DNA from: UBA7985 sp002690455
GTDB lineage: Bacteria; Pseudomonadota; Alphaproteobacteria; UBA7985
Assembly (NCBI GenBank): GCA_965662775.1
Contig: CBFIIW010000008.1
Coordinates: 55,749-119,748, forward strand
Reading direction: 5' to 3'
Length of the DNA: 64,000 bases
The position numbers were made by a program, and so were the translations under genes. The notes under the pieces were generated by a model that made no database searches, was not told where the DNA came from, and saw only the letters and a program-made list of their open reading frames with translations. Of this stretch, positions 43,960 to 51,908 are shown in pieces; position 1 is the first letter of the stretch; each line of letters opens with the position of its first letter.

Positions 43960-45999
43960 TTAAGTGGCCCCGAAAGTCACCCGGTAAAGGGGCGTCACCG
44001 TCGCAGGAATGGGAGCACTCAGGTTGGTCTCGGCTGACGGCGCTAGGGAGTGATGCGCTTTGGCAGCAACAAATAGATCGGCCGAGACGTGCGGGCGCTG
44101 AATTGGAATGCGAAACCCACGCCAACTGGCGACCGGATCAACAAACGTCGGATTGGGTACCGTTCGGAAAGTGGTGGCTTGGTGGTCGGTCGGCATTGCC
44201 GTATCTGGTTCAGCGACCACACCCGCGCGCGCGCGTGACACGGCCAAATCGCTGCGCCAGGAGCGATAAGGCGCGATGTAAAGAGTGGCAGGAGGGTCAG
44301 CTGCATCACTCTGAACGTCGAGCAGATTGTCGATCTCACGCTGGACCGCAGCCAGCGGCGACACTTGACCAAGAATGATTGGTGACTCGGCGCTTTCTCT
44401 CTCGGCCTGACCAGCTTGAGAATCAGTGCCCTCTGCAATGGCAATCTGTGTCTGTGCTCTCATCGCATAATCATCTCGCAGACGCATGTCCTGGGTCAAG
44501 TCCAGGGCCGTTCCCGCAGCCGAAGCGTTGAGACCCCCACTATCCAGTAGCACGGTGTCAACAAAGATGTAGCCCGGTTCGGTATCAACCGGGCCGCCAT
44601 TATCACCCTGAGCCCTATCGATCAGTTCAGCATCAGGATGAAAGACAGGTGCACCGGCTACGGCATCGATGTCTGCGAGACCAAACCGCACGTCTGCGAC
44701 GGTCAGCATAGGCGATCCAGGAGCCAGCGCTGCATCATCCGACTCACGGAACAAACTCAGCAGATCCTGACTCTGATCCAAATGCTCTCGCGCGGCGAGG
44801 GCCTCGATCGCCTGCTCTGCTGGTTGACCGTGCAACCCCGGGGAAGGCTCCAGATGCGTTCCCATGGCGCGCGAAAGATCATGCAGGCTCAGGGCTTCTA
44901 GGTCATCTCGGATCGCCCAACGCTGAGGAGGCCGACGGCCCATTTCATCGAATTCCACCAGACCTGAGCGGCGCAACCGGTCGAGCACGTAGCTCACCAT
45001 AGCGGGATGGGCCGTCAGGGAGCGCCTCAGCGCCTCAACATCGGACCAGCGCTGTATCCGCGTCTGGTTCTCAAGATCGCGCACCAGCCGAAGAGCAAAA
45101 TCGAGCTGCTCGCCACGTCCTGCATGCAGAAAACTGCCGATTGGATCACGCAACCTCGCAACACTGACCGCCAGTTGGGACCCGGCCAGAAAAAGACTCC
45201 AACCAAGGAAGAGGGCGAGCACAGCCGCCACCGTCGACCACAGGTCCGCATCCGCTTCAGAGACAAAGATCTGATTGGCAAGGGCAACGAACCCACCAAG
45301 CCCAAAGCCAGCGACCGCGGCGCCGGCGAGCAAAGCCCCAGGTGCGGGCCGTCGTACTGTAAAGGTAAGAAACACGAGGAACACAGCAAACGTGAGCGCC
45401 AAAACAGCGACCAGCCAGACGAGGCCGGAAGCGACACGGGGCGCGCGAGCCGTTGCCATTTCCATCACGCCGATCAACGTCAGCAGTGCATAAGCCAGGA
45501 CAGGCAGCAGAACAGCCAGCAACAGAGTGAGCAGCAGGCGACGCCCGGGAATGTCGTCATAAACTGTCTGGTACCATTGCCGACCACCCGCTGTGCGGAT
45601 GATAGCGGCCAAGGCCAGCACACAGACGCAGCCTGTGAAAAAACTTTCAAGACCAAAGCGATCGAGGGTGGGATGGAGCCAGTCTGTGACTGGAGCGCTC
45701 CAGGCCACCACAGACGCGAAACCCGGCTGAAAAGGATTGATGTTCAGAGCAAGCGAAGCTGCGGTAGCCCAGGGAATGCCTGCCGCCTGCTCCTCGATGA
45801 GCAGTTCAGGCGCTATGGCCTGGATAAACAGTACGAAGCCTGGCAGACCAAGACACAGCGTGCCTAGCGTCAGGATACCAGCCCAAACGGGCATGAACCG
45901 CGCAAAGTACTCTCGCCGTGCGCGTCGAAGCATAGACCGCAGGCTGTGGTCTGTCTCGCGAGGGCTGACAGGGGTATCAAAGGCATCGAAAAGGGTCAA
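43960..45999 (-). CDS. YihY/BrkB-like membrane protein with winged-helix and long C-terminal tail
   Basis: About 679 residues (up to 720 if the frame is read from 46122). The N-terminal third has six membrane segments and ends with WSLFLAGSQLAVS, the pattern at the end of the last helix of YihY/BrkB proteins. Then comes a possible winged helix (AMVSYVLDRLRRSGLVEFDE, then QRWAIRDDLEALS). The last 280 residues are low in structure and rich in Asp, Ala and Pro. The start is uncertain: TTG 45999 follows AAGAGG at a good distance; an ATG at 45933 lacks a ribosome binding site; the frame from 46122 would translate repeat copy D, which is non-coding elsewhere. The function is unknown. Confidence 0.65.
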   Translation of the reverse strand: MTLFDAFDTPVSPRETDHSLRSMLRRARREYFARFMPVWAGILTLGTLCLGLPGFVLFIQAIAPELLIEEQAAGIPWATAASLALNINPFQPGFASVVAWSAPVTDWLHPTLDRFGLESFFTGCVCVLALAAIIRTAGGRQWYQTVYDDIPGRRLLLTLLLAVLLPVLAYALLTLIGVMEMATARAPRVASGLVWLVAVLALTFAVFLVFLTFTVRRPAPGALLAGAAVAGFGLGGFVALANQIFVSEADADLWSTVAAVLALFLGWSLFLAGSQLAVSVARLRDPIGSFLHAGRGEQLDFALRLVRDLENQTRIQRWSDVEALRRSLTAHPAMVSYVLDRLRRSGLVEFDEMGRRPPQRWAIRDDLEALSLHDLSRAMGTHLEPSPGLHGQPAEQAIEALAAREHLDQSQDLLSLFRESDDAALAPGSPMLTVADVRFGLADIDAVAGAPVFHPDAELIDRAQGDNGGPVDTEPGYIFVDTVLLDSGGLNASAAGTALDLTQDMRLRDDYAMRAQTQIAIAEGTDSQAGQAERESAESPIILGQVSPLAAVQREIDNLLDVQSDAADPPATLYIAPYRSWRSDLAVSRARAGVVAEPDTAMPTDHQATTFRTVPNPTFVDPVASWRGFRIPIQRPHVSADLFVAAKAHHSLAPSAETNLSAPIPATVTPLYRVTFGAT

Positions 46000-46062
46000 A
46001 GGAGAGGCTACCTCTTGCCGTGGTATGACTCTCCTTAGCAAAACGGGACTCTGAGGACCAGC

Positions 46063-46117
46063 GATTGCGCGGGGGAGATTTGTAAGCCGCGAAGCGGCGT
46101 AAAATCGAGCACGCCAC
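46063..46117 (+). repeat. Dispersed bi-hairpin repeat, copy D (module 1 only)
   Basis: Module 1 on the plus strand with a 30-bp core at 46077-46106, differing from copy A at one position (AAAATC instead of CAAATC in the outer arm). No module 2 is visible. It lies in the divergent gap between the BrkB-like gene and fabI, and the BrkB-like frame runs through it, which puts its predicted N terminus in doubt. It may lie in the promoter region of one or both genes. Confidence 0.8.
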
Positions 46118-46260
46118 CGCATATGGCACGCTCAACACGGCGGATAGCGCTGTCTTTGAGCAAGGCTGAGAAGCGCAGCATCGCGCTTGCACGCTTAAGA
46201 CCGCGGAAGGTATGACTTAACAGCCGACCCGCTCGGAATCACTCACGGAAGGAATCAAGC

Positions 46261-47094
46261 ATGACAACAGGCGTTCTGGCCGGGAAACGAGGCCTAATCA
46301 TGGGCGTTGCCAACGACAAGTCGATCGCCTGGGGCATCGCGCAGTCAGCAGCTCGCGAAGGTGCCGAACTGGCCTTCTCATACCAGGGCGAGGTGCTCGA
46401 GAAACGCGTGGCACCTTTGGCCGCTCAGGTCGGCGCGGACATGCTGACCTGCGATGTCACGGATGACGCGTCGATCGATTCTCTGTTCAGCGCTTTGAAA
46501 GCCAAGTGGGGCAGCATCGATTTTGTTGTTCATGCCATTGGTTTCTCTAACAAAGAGGAACTCAAGGGCGAATATCTCGGAACCAGCCGCGAAAACTTCG
46601 CTCTAACGATGGATATATCGGTTTACTCGTTCACAGCTGTAGCCCAGCGCGCAGCCCCGTTGATGAACAAGGGTGGGTCGCTCGTGACCCTCACCTATCA
46701 GGGCGCGGTTAAGGTTGTTCCCAATTACAACGTCATGGGCGTCGCAAAAGCGGCTCTGGAGGCTTCTGTGCTCTATCTTGCCTCTGACTTCGGCCCGCGC
46801 GGCGTGCGGGTAAATGGCTTGTCCGCGGGACCAGTACGGACTCTGGCGGCCTCGGGCATTGGTGACTTCCGTACAATGCTGAAGTGGAACGAGCTTAACG
46901 CGCCACTACGCCGGAATGTTACCATTCAGGACGTAGGTGATGCCTGTCTTTACTTGATCTCTCCCTGGTCAAACGGTGTCACTGGCGAAATCCACTACGT
47001 AGACGGTGGTGCGAACATTAATGGCATGATTGCGATGGACCAGGCCGGAGAACTGGGCGCGTTGCTCACCGAAACCGCTGCCAAGAAAGGCTGA
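46261..47094 (+). CDS. fabI: Enoyl-[acyl-carrier-protein] reductase (NADH), FabI
   Basis: Reduces enoyl-ACP in the last step of each fatty acid elongation cycle. 277 residues. The N terminus GVLAGKRGLIMGVANDKSIA holds the modified Rossmann loop of FabI. The catalytic Y-x6-K is present as NYNVMGVAK in VVPNYNVMGVAKAALEASVL, followed by GPRGVRVNGLSAGPVRTLAA. It starts a tight plus-strand group with aroC (gap 7 bp) and the Tas-like gene. Confidence 0.96.
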   Translation: MTTGVLAGKRGLIMGVANDKSIAWGIAQSAAREGAELAFSYQGEVLEKRVAPLAAQVGADMLTCDVTDDASIDSLFSALKAKWGSIDFVVHAIGFSNKEELKGEYLGTSRENFALTMDISVYSFTAVAQRAAPLMNKGGSLVTLTYQGAVKVVPNYNVMGVAKAALEASVLYLASDFGPRGVRVNGLSAGPVRTLAASGIGDFRTMLKWNELNAPLRRNVTIQDVGDACLYLISPWSNGVTGEIHYVDGGANINGMIAMDQAGELGALLTETAAKKG

Positions 47095-47101
47095 GCGATC
47101 T

Positions 47102-48223
47102 ATGGCCGGCAATTCGTTCGGGACCCTGTTCCGCTTTACAACCTTCGGCGAAAGCCACGGCCCCCAAATCGGTTGCGTTGTCGATGGTGTACCGGCCGGC
47201 CTGCGCTTGAGTGAAGCAGATATTCAACCGGACCTCGATCGCCGCAAGCCTGGAACTAGCAAGTTCGTGACTCAGAGACGGGAGAGCGACGAGGTCAGCA
47301 TCGTCTCCGGCGTCTTTGAAGGTTTTACGACCGGCTCGCCTGTCGGATTGATCATCCATAACGGCGACCAACGTTCAAAAGACTACGGTCAGATCCGGGA
47401 TCAGTTCAGGCCGGGTCATGCAGACTTTACCTACTGGCATAAATACGGCTTGCGGGACTACCGGGGTGGCGGTCGATCGTCCGCTCGCGAAACCGCAATG
47501 CGTGTAGCAGCAGGTGCTATCGCACGAGTGATTCTGCGTGATCTTCCCCCAAAGCCGGTTATCGTGCGCGGTGCTCTGATCACTATGGGCGGCCACGGGC
47601 TTGATCGGACGCGGTGGGACTGGAGCCAAGTCGCCGAAAATCCATTTTTCTGCCCAGATAGCGAAGCTGCCATACTGTGGGCCGAGATCCTCGAAAAGCT
47701 CCGCAAAGACGGTAATTCGGCCGGTGGTGTGATTGAAGTCGTTGCTGATGGTGTGCCTGTGGGACTCGGGCAGCCGATCTACGGCAAACTCGATAGCGAT
47801 CTTGCCGCAGCTTTAATGTCCATCAATGCTGCCAAAGGCGTCGAGATCGGTGATGGATTTGAAGCAGCGGCACTCAACGGCGTCGGTAATGCGGATGAGA
47901 TGGAAATCGATGCCGCCGGCACTCCACAATTTACCAGCAATCACGCCGGAGGCATTCTGGGCGGACTCAGTACAGGGCAATCCGTAATCGCAAGACTAGC
48001 GATAAAGCCGACATCCTCAATTCTGACGCCGCGGCGCTCCCTCAATCGGTTTGGGGAAACTGTAGAGGTTGTGACTAAAGGGCGGCATGACCCCTGTGTG
48101 GCTATCCGAGGCGTTCCCGTCGCTGAAGCCATGATGGCGATTGTGCTGGCTGACCACCTGCTACAGGCTCGGGCCGACGGCACCCCCTTGACGACACGCC
48201 CCTGGGATAAAAAGGAAATCTAA
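47102..48223 (+). CDS. aroC: Chorismate synthase
   Basis: Catalyses the last step of the shikimate pathway, forming chorismate from EPSP with reduced FMN. 373 residues. The family pattern is clear: NSFGTLFRFTTFGESHGPQI, then DYRGGGRSSARETAMRVAAG, then GNADEMEID and SNHAGGILGGLSTGQSVIAR. ATG 47102 gives the standard N terminus; the frame is open 24 codons further up within fabI. It lies 7 bp after fabI and 4 bp before the Tas-like gene. Confidence 0.97.
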   Translation: MAGNSFGTLFRFTTFGESHGPQIGCVVDGVPAGLRLSEADIQPDLDRRKPGTSKFVTQRRESDEVSIVSGVFEGFTTGSPVGLIIHNGDQRSKDYGQIRDQFRPGHADFTYWHKYGLRDYRGGGRSSARETAMRVAAGAIARVILRDLPPKPVIVRGALITMGGHGLDRTRWDWSQVAENPFFCPDSEAAILWAEILEKLRKDGNSAGGVIEVVADGVPVGLGQPIYGKLDSDLAAALMSINAAKGVEIGDGFEAAALNGVGNADEMEIDAAGTPQFTSNHAGGILGGLSTGQSVIARLAIKPTSSILTPRRSLNRFGETVEVVTKGRHDPCVAIRGVPVAEAMMAIVLADHLLQARADGTPLTTRPWDKKEI

Positions 48224-48227
48224 CTCA

Positions 48228-49268
48228 ATGCGGATGAAACCCCTCGGCCGGACTGGCATCCAAGTTTCAGAATTTTGCCTTGGCACAATGACGTGGGGTC
48301 AGCAGAACTCTGCTGACGAAGGGCACGCTCAAATGGATTGGGCCAGCGCCAATGGTATTAACTTCTTCGATACCGCGGAGCTTTATCCCAGCCGACCAAC
48401 AGCTGACACACAAGGCCAGACAGAAGAAATCATCGGGGAGTGGTTTACGAAGACCGGTAAGCGATCAGATATCATTCTGGCCAGCAAGGTCACGGGCCCG
48501 GAAGATGATTTCAACTGGATCCGGGGCGGCGTGTCTCGGCACACCAAACAGAGCATTCGCGAGGCGATCGAAGGCTCTCTGACACGCCTGAGGACAGATT
48601 ATATCGATCTCTATCAGTTGCACTGGCCCGACAGGGGCTGGACCCATTTCCGCAAACTTGGCCAGACCCGGCCAAACCCTGATGAGGGCGCAGACCGGGC
48701 TGAGACTCTGGAGGCGCTCGATGCACTGGTGAAAGAGGGGAAAATTCGCGCCTGGGGCGTATCCAATGAAAGCCCGTGGGGCGTCATGGACTGGATTGCC
48801 CGCAGTGAGGCAACAGGCCAAGCAAGGGTCGCCTCGATCCAGAATCCCTATAATCTCCTCAACAGGGTATTTGATACGGGCAACGCAGAGGTCTCTATGA
48901 ACGAAGATGTTGCCCTGCTTGCATACTCGCCGCTGGCTGCCGGACACCTGAGCGGAAAATATCTGGATGGAAAGCGACCTTCAGGGTCCCGTTTAGCGCT
49001 CTGGCCAGAACGGTCTGGCTATAACTCGGACTATGGTAATGAAGTGGCCGCAAAATACATCTCGCTGGCGCGGAAGTTCAACGTTGATCCATCAATCATG
49101 GCGCATGCCTTTGTTTACATGCAGCCGTTTGTTACTGCCTCAATCCCAGGCGGTACCACCATTGAACAGTTGCAGGTTGCTCTTGATGCCACAACAGTGA
49201 CGCTGAGTGACGAACTGCTTCAGGAAATCCACCGTCTGCATCGCCTCCACACATATCCCTGCCCCTGA
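48228..49268 (+). CDS. Aldo/keto reductase, Tas-like
   Basis: A 346-residue NADPH-dependent aldo/keto reductase with a TIM barrel. It closely follows the Tas subgroup: GLGTMTWGQQNS-like LGTMTWGQQNSADEGHAQMD, INFFDTAELYPSRP (catalytic Asp and Tyr), LASKVTG, and LYQLHWPDRGW (catalytic His). Tas has a weakly defined role in E. coli. It begins 4 bp after aroC and is probably cotranscribed with it and fabI. Repeat copy E follows. Confidence 0.92.
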   Translation: MRMKPLGRTGIQVSEFCLGTMTWGQQNSADEGHAQMDWASANGINFFDTAELYPSRPTADTQGQTEEIIGEWFTKTGKRSDIILASKVTGPEDDFNWIRGGVSRHTKQSIREAIEGSLTRLRTDYIDLYQLHWPDRGWTHFRKLGQTRPNPDEGADRAETLEALDALVKEGKIRAWGVSNESPWGVMDWIARSEATGQARVASIQNPYNLLNRVFDTGNAEVSMNEDVALLAYSPLAAGHLSGKYLDGKRPSGSRLALWPERSGYNSDYGNEVAAKYISLARKFNVDPSIMAHAFVYMQPFVTASIPGGTTIEQLQVALDATTVTLSDELLQEIHRLHRLHTYPCP

Positions 49269-49336
49269 CAAAATGAGTAGACTGGTAATCGGACCGGAAT
49301 AGGTTCGATGCCTCGGGCACTTAGGGGTGACATTTG

Positions 49337-49496
49337 GTGGCGTACTCGATTTGACGCCGCTTCGCGGCCTACAAATCTCATCCGCGCAGTCAAGAAGACA
49401 CACCGGACTTTGTCCGCCGTGGCGGCCTTTTGTTTAAGGCTGCGCGACGCTTGGCCCCGACGCGCGGAGCGCGGTCGGGGACAAGTCGGCGCAACC
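49337..49496 (-). repeat. Dispersed bi-hairpin repeat, copy E (reverse complement of copy A)
   Basis: A full composite element in opposite orientation to copy A: module 1 first (core 49348-49377, one mismatch to copy A) and then module 2 (49442-49496, GCGCGACGCTTGGC to CAAGTCGGCGCAACC). The segment between them (GTCCGCCGTGGCGGCC region) also aligns with copy A. It lies between the convergent Tas-like gene and a cyclophilin gene. Together with the hairpin at 49625 it fills the 400-bp gap. Confidence 0.85.
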
Positions 49497-49669
49497 GTTT
49501 TTGCCTGATCAAAGCAATGGAAACCAGAGGCCTCAAGGCCGATCGCTCAATCACGACCAAATCACAATAGACCGGCTCAACATTGGTTCCGCGTTACGGA
49601 ACTCGAGCAAGAAATTGCGCGACGCCTCAGCTGTGGCCGCGAAGCGGCCATGGCTGAGGTCGGCGCCAT
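49497..49669. repeat. Variant hairpin with repeat-like flanks near the cyclophilin gene end
   Basis: A near-perfect hairpin lies at 49625-49659: CCTCAGC and GCTGAGG outer arms, TGGCCGC and GCGGCCA inner arms, and a GAA loop, with one TG/TG mismatch step. Its flanks (GCGCGACGC before, GGTCGGCGCC after) match the ends of module 2 of the dispersed repeat, so it may be a third variant of the family. It also could serve as a terminator for the minus-strand cyclophilin gene, but no T run follows on that strand. Confidence 0.6.
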
Positions 49670-50680
49670 TCAGATTTCATCAGCCAGAACAAACACGCGC
49701 TGCATCCGATCAGGGTTCGTCACTGCCCCAGATCCTTCTGCCCCACGCTTGATCTGGTCAACCGCATCCATGCCAACGAGGACCTCGCCAATGATGGTGT
49801 ACTGCCCGTCGAGGAACGGCCCATCTTCAAACATAATGAAGAATTGAGAATTGGCAGAATCTGGTGACTGCGACCGCGCCATCCCAACAATTCCTCGGGT
49901 AAAGCTTGCAACAGTCGGATCCGAGAACTCTGCTGGCACGTCTGGCTTGTCTGAGCCCCCTCGCCCAGTCCCGGTTGGGTCACCTGTCTGCGCCATAAAA
50001 CCATCGATCACGCGATGGAACACAACACCGTCGTAGAATCCTTCCCGGGTCAGCTCCAACATTCGGGCCGTGTGCTGAGGCGCAAGGTCATCTCGCAGGT
50101 TTATGGCAATCAGACCGTGGCGGGTATCAATAACCATGGTCTTCGCCGCCTCTCCCCCGGCGGCAGCCACCTGCGCGGCGAGCTGCGTCAGGGACGGTTT
50201 AGCGAGGCTGTCGAAGCCTGACAGGATTGCCAACGCCAAAGAACCAGCAGTGGTTTCGGGATAGAGGATCACTGCCGCTTGAAACGCAATAGGTTGACCG
50301 ATTTCCAGTGCGCGCGCCAACACAGCTTCACCGCCTTCACTGCTAAACCGCGCCTGGCAAAGTAGGTTGCCATAGGCGGGCACCCCGAGGGCAGTAAAGG
50401 TCGCGGGCGGCAAATCCAGGCCAATCAACAAAGAATGTCCGTTGACCAATGCGCCCAGCGCATTGTCGATGGCCTGCCCCTCCGGCACTGGAGAAATCGC
50501 CTCGACCTGCACGGAAAAGCCTGCTGTCTGGAGCGACCCCACCACAGCATCGCTACAATCTGCGTCGCCATCGGCGCTACGGACCACAAGTGCAGACTGA
50601 GCTGAAGCCAGCGAAGCCCCGCCCATTGAAAGAGCAATACACAGCATGCCGGCAGCTATAATTCTGGTCATCGAAGGCAA
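49670..50680 (-). CDS. Exported cyclophilin-type peptidyl-prolyl isomerase with an N-terminal domain
   Basis: A 336-residue protein with signal peptide MPSMTRIIAAGMLCIALSMG (cleavage near LASAQS). Residues about 30-165 form an extra domain of unknown type (starting ALVVRSADGDADCSDAVVGS), with three Cys. The cyclophilin domain follows from about 170, with FHRVIDGFMAQTGDPTGTG and SANSQFFIMFEDGPFLDGQY. It folds periplasmic proteins by proline isomerisation. It sits downstream of a second cyclophilin on the same strand. Confidence 0.9.
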   Translation of the reverse strand: MPSMTRIIAAGMLCIALSMGGASLASAQSALVVRSADGDADCSDAVVGSLQTAGFSVQVEAISPVPEGQAIDNALGALVNGHSLLIGLDLPPATFTALGVPAYGNLLCQARFSSEGGEAVLARALEIGQPIAFQAAVILYPETTAGSLALAILSGFDSLAKPSLTQLAAQVAAAGGEAAKTMVIDTRHGLIAINLRDDLAPQHTARMLELTREGFYDGVVFHRVIDGFMAQTGDPTGTGRGGSDKPDVPAEFSDPTVASFTRGIVGMARSQSPDSANSQFFIMFEDGPFLDGQYTIIGEVLVGMDAVDQIKRGAEGSGAVTNPDRMQRVFVLADEI

Positions 50681-50771
50681 TCCCCTGCTGATACGAGCTA
50701 AGATAGCGACAAGTTAATGCGGATTCGGGTTTTATGGAACCGGCAATTAGGGCGCTGGAAAGTTGGTTCCC

Positions 50772-50808
50772 AATAAAATAGCCGCAGGCCGAAAATGTGA
50801 CCTGCGGC
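50772..50808 (-). terminator. Rho-independent terminator between the two cyclophilin genes
   Basis: A hairpin GCCGCAGG/CCTGCGGC with a 12-base loop (50781-50808). On the minus strand it is followed by TATTTTATT (50772-50780). It ends the upstream cyclophilin transcript, so the two cyclophilin genes are transcribed separately. Confidence 0.75.
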
Positions 50809-50922
50809 CATCAATATTGTGGCTTAAATCCGACGGAACCGCGATCCGGCTGAGCACCGGTCCGCTCTACTCTTTGCAGAACCGGCGGCTTTCATCAAAG
50901 CGTAGACAGGACTGAAACGTCA

Positions 50923-51642
50923 TCAGCCGTCAGCGGCAATAGAAACCGCAATCATGGTATCTGGCTCGCCAGCAAAGGAAGTCCCATTCTGGCCTGCGCC
51001 CTTGGTTATGTTGTCGACAAACTCCATGCCGCTCTGCACCTGGCCAAAGACTGTGTATTGACCATTCAGGAACGAACCTTCCGCAAACATGATGAAGAAC
51101 TGGGAATTTGCTGAATTTGGGTTCTGGGCTCGTGCCATGCCGAGAGTGCCGCGCTCAAAGGGCACACTGGAGAATTCGGCTGGCAGATCCGGCAGCTCTG
51201 AACCACCGGTTCCGTCGCCGCGCGGATCACCGGTCTGCGCCATAAAGCCATCGATCACACGGTGAAACTTGATACCGTTGTAGAAGCCCTGTCGGGTTAG
51301 CTCCTTGATGCGGGCGACGTGCAGAGGGGCCACGTCAGGAAGCAGCTCAATTACAACAGTGCCGTCTTTGAGCTGAATGTTAAGGGTATTTTCGGGATCC
51401 AAAGCGATGGTCTCCTGTGTTGTTGCCAGCCCGGTCAGGGCATCGGCAGAGGTGGAAGAGGTCTGATCGGACAAATAGGCCGCATCCTGATCGGAGGAAG
51501 TCGAAGAAGCAGCAGGGCTTGCGTCCGAAGGGGCGTTTCCGCCACGGTCACCGCTGAACAGCTGGCCAATCTGAACGGATCCGTATACGAGGCCAAAAAC
51601 CGCGATGGCCACGACAACGAGGATGGTAATGAGAAAGCGCAT
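50923..51642 (-). CDS. Membrane-anchored cyclophilin-type peptidyl-prolyl isomerase
   Basis: A 239-residue protein with one N-terminal membrane anchor (FLITILVVVAIAVFGLVYGS), a Ser/Ala/Asp-rich linker of about 45 residues, and a cyclophilin domain from residue about 78 to the end. The domain has FHRVIDGFMAQTGDPRGDG and SANSQFFIMFAEGSFLNGQY. The two cyclophilins in tandem share this domain but differ before it, so they probably act at different places on the outside of the inner membrane. A terminator follows. Confidence 0.92.
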   Translation of the reverse strand: MRFLITILVVVAIAVFGLVYGSVQIGQLFSGDRGGNAPSDASPAASSTSSDQDAAYLSDQTSSTSADALTGLATTQETIALDPENTLNIQLKDGTVVIELLPDVAPLHVARIKELTRQGFYNGIKFHRVIDGFMAQTGDPRGDGTGGSELPDLPAEFSSVPFERGTLGMARAQNPNSANSQFFIMFAEGSFLNGQYTVFGQVQSGMEFVDNITKGAGQNGTSFAGEPDTMIAVSIAADG

Positions 51643-51908
51643 GAGGGCCGTATTCCTTTATCCGTGAGTTAGCCCAGCGCGCTGTTCGCGGGACGCTGAG
51701 CCCTTAGCGCGCCCATCCAACACGTTGGCCATCGTTCTGTTCGCTGGTGCATCCGACGATCTTCTTGTGAGCGCAACACTATTTAAAAAACTTAAGGCCA
51801 GAGGCTTGCGGTTCATTTTGACCAAGGGACACCTGCTCAGCGCGGCTGGCAAACGGAGGCCCCTGAACCGCCCTGAACCGCCCTGAACCACCACACCAAA
51901 CCTGATGA

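Noticed and set aside
45007..45867. A 286-residue plus-strand frame antisense to the BrkB-like gene
   Set aside because: It is rich in Gln, Arg, Lys and His as expected of an antisense shadow of a membrane-protein gene.
49308..49508. A 66-residue plus-strand frame in repeat copy E
   Set aside because: Same repeat-derived peptide as in copy A, in an intergenic hairpin; no ribosome binding site.
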